A DNA stretch of 14,901 bases. It comes from DASYTH01 sp035942955. GTDB taxonomy: Bacteria > Actinomycetota > Actinomycetes > Mycobacteriales > Pseudonocardiaceae. Under the pieces are notes generated by a model that had not been told where the DNA came from, searched no databases, and saw only the letters and a program-made list of their open reading frames with translations. The position numbers and the translations under genes are program-made. The stretch is taken from the NCBI RefSeq assembly GCF_035942955.1, contig NZ_DASZCQ010000195.1, forward strand, positions 1 to 14,901, read 5' to 3'. Below are positions 12,700 to 14,901 of this stretch, one piece after another; the first letter of the stretch is position 1, and each line of letters starts with the position of its first letter.

Positions 12700-14901
12700 G
12701 CCTGGGCGAGGCTGAGCTTGGCGAGCGGCTGTCGGCGGCGTGGCGGATGCCGTACGGCCGCGGGCAGATCGCGGCCGTGGAGGACGTCATCCGGCACGCC
12801 GACGCGGGCGGCTTCGCCGATCTGCGGTACGCCGCCCGGATGCTGGCCACCCAGGCGTACACGTTCGGCGGCGAGCCGGCCAAGGCGTTCGTCACGTTCT
12901 CCTGGTGCCTGGCCGCCTACGACCGGGGCGAGGCCGGCGACGACGTCGACCACGACCTGTACTGGCAGTTCAAGTGGGTGGTCAACGCGCTCACCAAGTT
13001 CCCGGAGGTGCCGCTGGAGCGGGCCCACTCGGCGCTGGACGACATGGAGCGCCGGTACAAGCTGGCCGGCCACACGATGAACCCCGTGCACCAGCACCGC
13101 GAGGTGGTGGCCCAGCACATCGGCGACGTCGCCACCGCCGAGGAGCAGTACCGGCTGTGGTGCGCGGCCCCGCGCGGGGACATGTCCGACTGCATCGGCT
13201 GCGAGCCGACCGCCAAGGTGCGCCACCTCGCCTGGCGCGGCCGGCACGAGGACGCGGTGGCGCTGGCGCTTCCGGTGCTGGGTGGCACGCTGACGTGCGT
13301 CGAGCAGCCGCAGGCGATCCTCACCGAGCTGCTGCTTCCGTACCTGCACACCGGCCGGCTCGAGGAGGCCGCGGCCGCGCACCGGGAGGCGTACCGGGCG
13401 ATCCAGGCCAGCCGCGGCGAGCTCGGGATGGTGGCCGACCACGTGGCGTTCTGCGCCCGCACCGGCAACGAGGCGCGCGGGCTGGAGCTGGTGGAGCGCC
13501 ACCTCGGCTGGCTCGACGAACCGCCGACCCCGTTGGCCGACATGTACTTCAGCGCGTCCGCGGCGCTCGTGCTCGGCCGCGTCGCCGACGCCGGGCACGC
13601 GGATCTGGTGCTGCGCCGGCACGATGCGGAGATCTCCGCCGGCGCGCTGCGCGACGAGCTGACCGCACGGGCCCTCGCGCTGGCCGAGCGGTTCGACGCG
13701 CGCAACGGCACGGCCGAGCAGGGCAACACGATCCAGGCCCTGCTCGCCGCCGAACCGATCGTCGAGCACCTGCCGCTGTCCGGCCCGGCCCGGCGCGCCG
13801 GCAGCCGGTCCGCGGCCGCGACGCCGGCGCCTTCACTGTCCACACCGGACGAACTGGCCGACCTCGCGCTGCGGGAATCCCGGCTGCACAACGACGGCGC
13901 GGTCGCAGCGGCGTGGCGGCGCTTCGACGAGGTCTGCCCGGAACCGTCCGGTGCGCTGCTGGCCCGGCGGCTCGACGCCACGGCCGGCGAGACGGCCAAC
14001 CGCGATCCCGCCGCCGCGGCGGACCTGTGGGAACGGGCGGCGGAGCTGTTCGCCGAGGCGGGCGACGAGGTGCGCCGGCACGGGGTGCTCGGCCGGCTCG
14101 GCCTGCTGCGGGTGCTGACCGGATCGGCGGAGGACGGGTTCGCCCAGGTCGCGGCGTCCTGCGACGCGCTGGCGCAGATCGGCGGACCCGACGACCACGC
14201 CCGCGGGCTCACCCGGCTGGCCATGGCCCACCGGCTCACCGACCGCATGCCGGACGCGGTCGCGGCGCTGGCCTCCGCGGCGGAGCTGGCCGACGGCCCG
14301 CTGCTCGCCGAGATCCTCACCGACCTCGCCGAATGCACCGCCGCGCTCGACTCGTCGCGCATCGCCGAGGCGTTGGCCCACGCGGTGCGCGCGGTCTCGC
14401 TGTACGAGGAGGCCGTCGGCGCGTGCGGCGGGCTGCGGCGCGCGCAGCGGCTGGCCGCCCGGCTGCACGCCGCGTCGGGATCGTTGGCGGAGGCCTACGA
14501 GCTGTTCGGCGCCGCCGCCGAGGCCGAGGACCCGCACCTGCGCGGCACCTCGCTGTACGACCGCGGCCGGATCGCCCTCGAGCTCGACCGCGACGAGGAG
14601 GCGTACCGCGCGCTGTCCGACGCCGTCGCCGACCTGCTCGCCGCCGGCGACACCGTGTCGACAGCGTACGCCAGGGTCGAGCTCGCCGCGGCCGCGCTGT
14701 CCGTCGGCCAACCCAACGACGCCGCCGACGCCGCCGAGGAGGCCGTCGCTGTGCTGGACCGGCTCGACGACACCGGCGAGGCCGCCCGCGCGCGGTTCCT
14801 CCTCGCCCGCGCCTACCGCGAAACCGGCCAACCCGAGCAGGCCCTCGCCCTGCTCGACCTCGTGGCGTCGCACTGCTCCGCGACCGGCAACCACGCCGGC
14901 G
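12696..14901 (+). CDS. Large tetratricopeptide-repeat protein (3' end outside window)
   Basis: The reading frame is open for 735 residues and has no stop before the window ends, so the protein is C-terminally incomplete. It is almost entirely alpha-helical, with many TPR-like helix pairs, for example the copies around residues 550-735 (LAEAYELFGAAAEAEDP, DEEAYRALSDAVADL and QPEQALALLDLVASH). There is no signal peptide or membrane segment. The N-terminal third (about 1-340) contains less obvious repeats and a C-x9-C-x2-C cluster (Cys156, Cys166, Cys169; MSDCIGCEP) that could bind a metal. A low-complexity linker rich in Ala/Pro/Ser lies at about 370-385. The ATG at 12696 follows AGAGGAG by 5 bases and overlaps the HSP90-like stop by ATGA. 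TPR domains typically bind proteins, so it is probably the partner or client adaptor of the HSP90-like ATPase (inference). Confidence 0.85.
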   Translation, partial: MSLGEAELGERLSAAWRMPYGRGQIAAVEDVIRHADAGGFADLRYAARMLATQAYTFGGEPAKAFVTFSWCLAAYDRGEAGDDVDHDLYWQFKWVVNALTKFPEVPLERAHSALDDMERRYKLAGHTMNPVHQHREVVAQHIGDVATAEEQYRLWCAAPRGDMSDCIGCEPTAKVRHLAWRGRHEDAVALALPVLGGTLTCVEQPQAILTELLLPYLHTGRLEEAAAAHREAYRAIQASRGELGMVADHVAFCARTGNEARGLELVERHLGWLDEPPTPLADMYFSASAALVLGRVADAGHADLVLRRHDAEISAGALRDELTARALALAERFDARNGTAEQGNTIQALLAAEPIVEHLPLSGPARRAGSRSAAATPAPSLSTPDELADLALRESRLHNDGAVAAAWRRFDEVCPEPSGALLARRLDATAGETANRDPAAAADLWERAAELFAEAGDEVRRHGVLGRLGLLRVLTGSAEDGFAQVAASCDALAQIGGPDDHARGLTRLAMAHRLTDRMPDAVAALASAAELADGPLLAEILTDLAECTAALDSSRIAEALAHAVRAVSLYEEAVGACGGLRRAQRLAARLHAASGSLAEAYELFGAAAEAEDPHLRGTSLYDRGRIALELDRDEEAYRALSDAVADLLAAGDTVSTAYARVELAAAALSVGQPNDAADAAEEAVAVLDRLDDTGEAARARFLLARAYRETGQPEQALALLDLVASHCSATGNHAG

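Noticed and set aside
12594..14894. Several minus-strand open frames opposite the TPR gene
   Set aside because: The plus-strand frame from 12696 has a strong ribosome binding site, overlaps the HSP90-like gene and shows helical repeats. The minus frames are Arg/Ser/Gly-rich shadows.

Overview
The window is about 70% or more G+C, every gene has G/C-rich third codon positions, and many genes overlap by 4 bases at ATGA-type junctions. The gene families fit a soil actinomycete (PucR/CdaR-type regulators, 3-hydroxybutyrate dehydrogenase with an MHS transporter, NIS siderophore synthetases, an HSP90-family protein beside a TPR protein). My best guess is a Pseudonocardiales or Streptomyces-like genome, but the genus cannot be fixed by eye. 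I found no tRNA, rRNA, CRISPR array, insertion sequence or phage gene.

Layout. (a) 23-999, minus strand: a two-gene operon of a TFIIB-type zinc-ribbon protein with a repetitive tail and a small P-loop ATPase/kinase-like protein. The second carries its own N-terminal zinc ribbon if translation starts at a CTG. (b) 1103-5026, plus strand: an operon for 3-hydroxybutyrate use, made of a dehydrogenase, an MHS-family proton symporter and a GAF/PucR regulator. (c) 5028-5996, plus strand: a MarR regulator and a TspO/MBR membrane protein, preceded by a very clear 38-base palindrome lying over the promoter and the start codon. (d) 5993-6766, minus strand: a secreted DUF3472-like protein converging on TspO, with the two stop codons overlapping. 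(e) 6859-10854, minus strand: two tandem IucA/IucC siderophore synthetases and a GNAT acetyltransferase, all overlapping. (f) 10918-14901, plus strand, divergent from (e): an HSP90-family ATPase overlapping a large TPR protein that runs off the end of the window.

How they work together. Block (b) would import a short hydroxy acid, oxidise D-3-hydroxybutyrate to acetoacetate, and sense a ligand through the GAF domain. Block (c) looks like an autoregulated MarR unit controlling TspO. Block (e) is the condensation part of an NRPS-independent siderophore pathway, but the genes for making or hydroxylating the amine are not in view and I see no iron box. Block (f), an HSP90-like ATPase translationally coupled to a dedicated TPR protein, is the best candidate for a little-described system here. 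Two genes, in (a) and (f), seem to start at CTG codons with strong upstream ribosome binding sites.
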